Translations under genes and position numbers: made by a program | Notes under the pieces: model-generated | The model's input: the letters and a program-made list of their open reading frames with translations, nothing else | The model's database searches: none | Told to the model about the DNA's origin: nothing | Source: Anaerolineaceae bacterium UBA4890 | GTDB taxonomy: Bacteria > Chloroflexota > Anaerolineae > Anaerolineales > Anaerolineaceae | Assembly: GCA_002399085.1 (NCBI GenBank) | Contig: DHCY01000033.1 | Location: forward strand, 1,164-8,434 | DNA: 7,271 bases | Direction: 5' to 3' | Part shown: one piece after another, positions 6,171-7,271 of the stretch | Layout of the letters: each line of letters starts with the position of its first letter | How positions within the stretch are numbered: the first letter of the stretch is position 1

Positions 6171-6294
6171 AAAGTAGGCCGGGATCCGTTTTAACCCCGC
6201 AAACCAATGCCTTTTGTCACAGTGGTAGGTTTACTATTTCTTACTTGCCTTAGTTAATTTGTTTTTTGCCTGCACTGTGTAAGAGTTTCCTGGT

Positions 6295-6615
6295 TTACCT
6301 ATTTAGCAACCACTCAATGATCGCCTCTTTTTCATAAGCGTTGATCTCTGCACCATAGCCAATCATCCGGTCAATAGTTTCAGACCATTCCTCTCTGGTG
6401 AAATCCTTCTCGAGAATAAACTCAAGTGTGTGGTTACCTTGCGTCTTCTCCAGAATAAACGCTTCCATTTCAGTATCGCTTAGCGTGCTCAGATCAAGTG
6501 TTGCATCAACCGCAATTGGGGTTTCAACTGTCTCAGTTGCCTGGGTACTACAAGCACTCAAAACCAGGATTGCCAGCAAACCCACAATCAGCATAAGATT
6601 CTTTTTAGTTTTCAT
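6295..6615 (-). CDS. Small lipoprotein resembling a cytochrome c domain that has lost its heme cysteines
   Basis: The product is 106 aa. MKTKK followed by a hydrophobic stretch and the lipobox LSAC (19-22) indicates export and lipid attachment at Cys22, leaving about 85 residues anchored outside the membrane. After a Thr/Glu-rich linker, the domain (about 46-106) resembles short c-type cytochrome domains that read roughly EKCxxCHTLE, then REEW, then DRMxGYGA, then a C-terminal helix EKEAIIEWLL. Here the heme-binding site is T58-Q59-G60-N61-H62: the His remains but both Cys are replaced, so covalent heme attachment is not expected. M84 (possible axial ligand position) and GYGA (86-89) are kept. 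FILEK occurs twice (53-57, 66-70). ATG 6615 is chosen because it starts the signal peptide and has AGGAGAAAGGA just upstream (6624-6634); an upstream in-frame extension runs through the promoter. The role is unknown: binding, structural or non-covalent heme. Confidence 0.78.
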   Translation of the reverse strand: MKTKKNLMLIVGLLAILVLSACSTQATETVETPIAVDATLDLSTLSDTEMEAFILEKTQGNHTLEFILEKDFTREEWSETIDRMIGYGAEINAYEKEAIIEWLLNR

Positions 6616-6645
6616 TAGGTAGTTCCTTTCTCCTGATGGATACTT

Positions 6646-6674
6646 ATTGTAGAACGATTGTAGACGGTATACAA
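6646..6674 (-). promoter_or_regulatory. Sigma70-type promoter of the lipoprotein gene
   Basis: Read on the minus strand, TTGTAT (6669-6674) and TACAAT (6646-6651) are separated by 17 bp, and the -10 box matches five of six consensus bases. Initiation near 6639 would leave a leader of about 24 bases containing the ribosome binding site. An inverted repeat, TATTGTA (6645-6651) and TACAATA (6670-6676), overlaps both boxes and could be a regulator site, though part of that symmetry comes from the promoter boxes themselves. Confidence 0.55.
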
Positions 6675-6727
6675 TAAGAATCATTAGACAACCCGAAAAC
6701 CTCTTTACCTCACCTGGCTGGCGAGCA

Positions 6728-6765
6728 CAGAACAAAGTGGTGTTCGTGTCGGGGGCGCGGCAGAC
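6728..6765. repeat. Diverged copy of the dispersed repeat at the right end
   Basis: CAGAACA, then TGGTGTTCGT, then GGGGCGYGGCAG appear in the same order and spacing here and at 7227-7264, with scattered base differences. The last part also matches 31-42. This shows a third, older copy of the repeat family that borders the window. No gene is visible in 6676-7271. Confidence 0.6.
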
Positions 6766-6783
6766 GATCCTGACTATCCCTCA

Positions 6784-7103
6784 GCCTTCCCCTCTGGGCT
6801 GCTTGCGTGCCGTAGGCTGAAGGGGGACCACGAAGTGGTGGATGAGGTTTGCTTAGCTGAAAGCTCATAGCTGACAGTGGTTGCTTTAAGCCTTCCCCCG
6901 AGGGGAAGGGGGACCCGAAGTGGTGGATGAGGTTTGCTTAGCTGAAAGCTCATAGCTGATAGTGGTTGCTTTAAGCCTTCCCCCGAGGGGAAGGGGGACC
7001 ACGAAGTGGTGGATGAGGTTTGCTTAGCTGAAAGCTCATAGCTGATAGTGGTTGCTTTAAGCCTTCCCCTCTGGGGAAGGGGGACCACGAAGTGGTGGAT
7101 GAG
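6784..7103. repeat. Tandem array of 85-86-bp units with palindromic head
   Basis: The units start with GCCTTCCCC at 6784, 6890, 6975 and 7061. The first is about 106 bp with a longer, divergent head; the second is 85 bp, the third 86 bp, and the fourth stops after GGATGAGG. Each unit contains a head hairpin (CCTTCCCC/GGGGAAGG in units 2-4), a small CCAC-GAA-GTGG hairpin (for example 6828-6838) and the tail AGCTGAAAGCTCATAGCTGA. Unit 2 lacks one A in the second hairpin (6914-6922), which explains its 85 bp. Tails are almost identical between units, indicating recent duplication. The spacing and lack of unique spacers rule out CRISPR. Frames open on the minus strand through the array encode only repetitive, low-complexity peptides. 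Confidence 0.85.
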
Positions 7104-7193
7104 GGTTCTTTTCGTTTGCCGGCTTCACCTACCCTGGTGAGAATTGAACACGGCATTAACTGGCTAACGCAAAGCCCCTCGGTCACTGTGACT

Positions 7194-7223
7194 AGACCGA
7201 GTGGGCTCAACCCACATCGGTCT
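7194..7223. repeat. Long hairpin within the right-end repeat
   Basis: AGACCGAGTGGG (7194-7205) pairs with CCCACATCGGTCT (7211-7223) over 12 bp with a single bulged A at 7216 and a CTCAA loop. It sits between the two blocks (7176-7188 and 7250-7271) that are also found at 5-51, and it is missing from that left copy. Confidence 0.75.
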
Positions 7224-7271
7224 GTACAGAACACATTGGTGTTCGTAGCAGGGGCGTGGCAGTCTGCCTTT

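Noticed and set aside
6218..6279. Inverted pair CACAGTG/CACTGTG as terminator of the lipoprotein gene
   Set aside because: The arms are 7 bp with 48 bases between them; chance occurrence is likely.
6774..7234. Two minus-strand frames encoding repeated SPFP and LSAMSFQLSKPHPPL peptides
   Set aside because: They are translations of the 86-bp tandem repeats; periodicity in DNA explains the open frames.

Overview
The window is about 7.3 kb of bacterial chromosome with roughly 50-55% GC. The gene content suggests an anaerobic Chloroflexota bacterium of the Anaerolineae type. This is an inference from the combination of an archaeal/bacterial-type SAM hydrolase, a fused two-ATPase ECF transporter, a baeRF-family protein and many palindromic intergenic repeats. 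No marker gene proves the taxonomy.

Layout. Positions 1-402 hold no gene: there is a dispersed-repeat end (1-51), three 70-bp tandem hairpin repeats (81-256) and a leader carrying a relic of the repeat array seen at the other end of the window. Positions 403-4324 form one compact plus-strand operon: an S-adenosylmethionine hydrolase (DUF62 family), an ECF ATPase with both nucleotide-binding domains fused, a membrane S component and the EcfT coupling protein. Positions 4325-4923 are a 600-bp gene-free stretch with two copies of a 97-bp palindrome-bearing element and several hairpins. Positions 4924-6078 encode a bacterial relative of archaeo-eukaryotic release factors (baeRF superfamily), probably monocistronic. 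Facing it on the minus strand (6295-6615) is a small lipoprotein that looks like a cytochrome c domain whose two heme-binding cysteines are gone. A 12-bp perfect hairpin lies between these convergent genes. Positions 6616-7271 contain the lipoprotein promoter and then only repeats, including an array of 85-86-bp units.

How the genes work together. The four operon genes make a complete ECF (energy-coupling factor) vitamin/metabolite importer: S component binds substrate, EcfT couples, the fused ATPase powers. The SAM hydrolase gene overlaps the ATPase gene by 8 bp, so the two are probably translationally coupled. SAM hydrolase makes adenosine and methionine from SAM and water. The imported substrate may therefore be linked to SAM, methionine or adenosine metabolism, but the sequence alone does not identify it.

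The strongest candidates for something undescribed are the SAM hydrolase-ECF operon and the heme-less cytochrome-like lipoprotein. The structured repeats also merit a look: a hairpin replaces the usual ribosome-binding region of ecfT, and repeat fragments border operon starts and stops.
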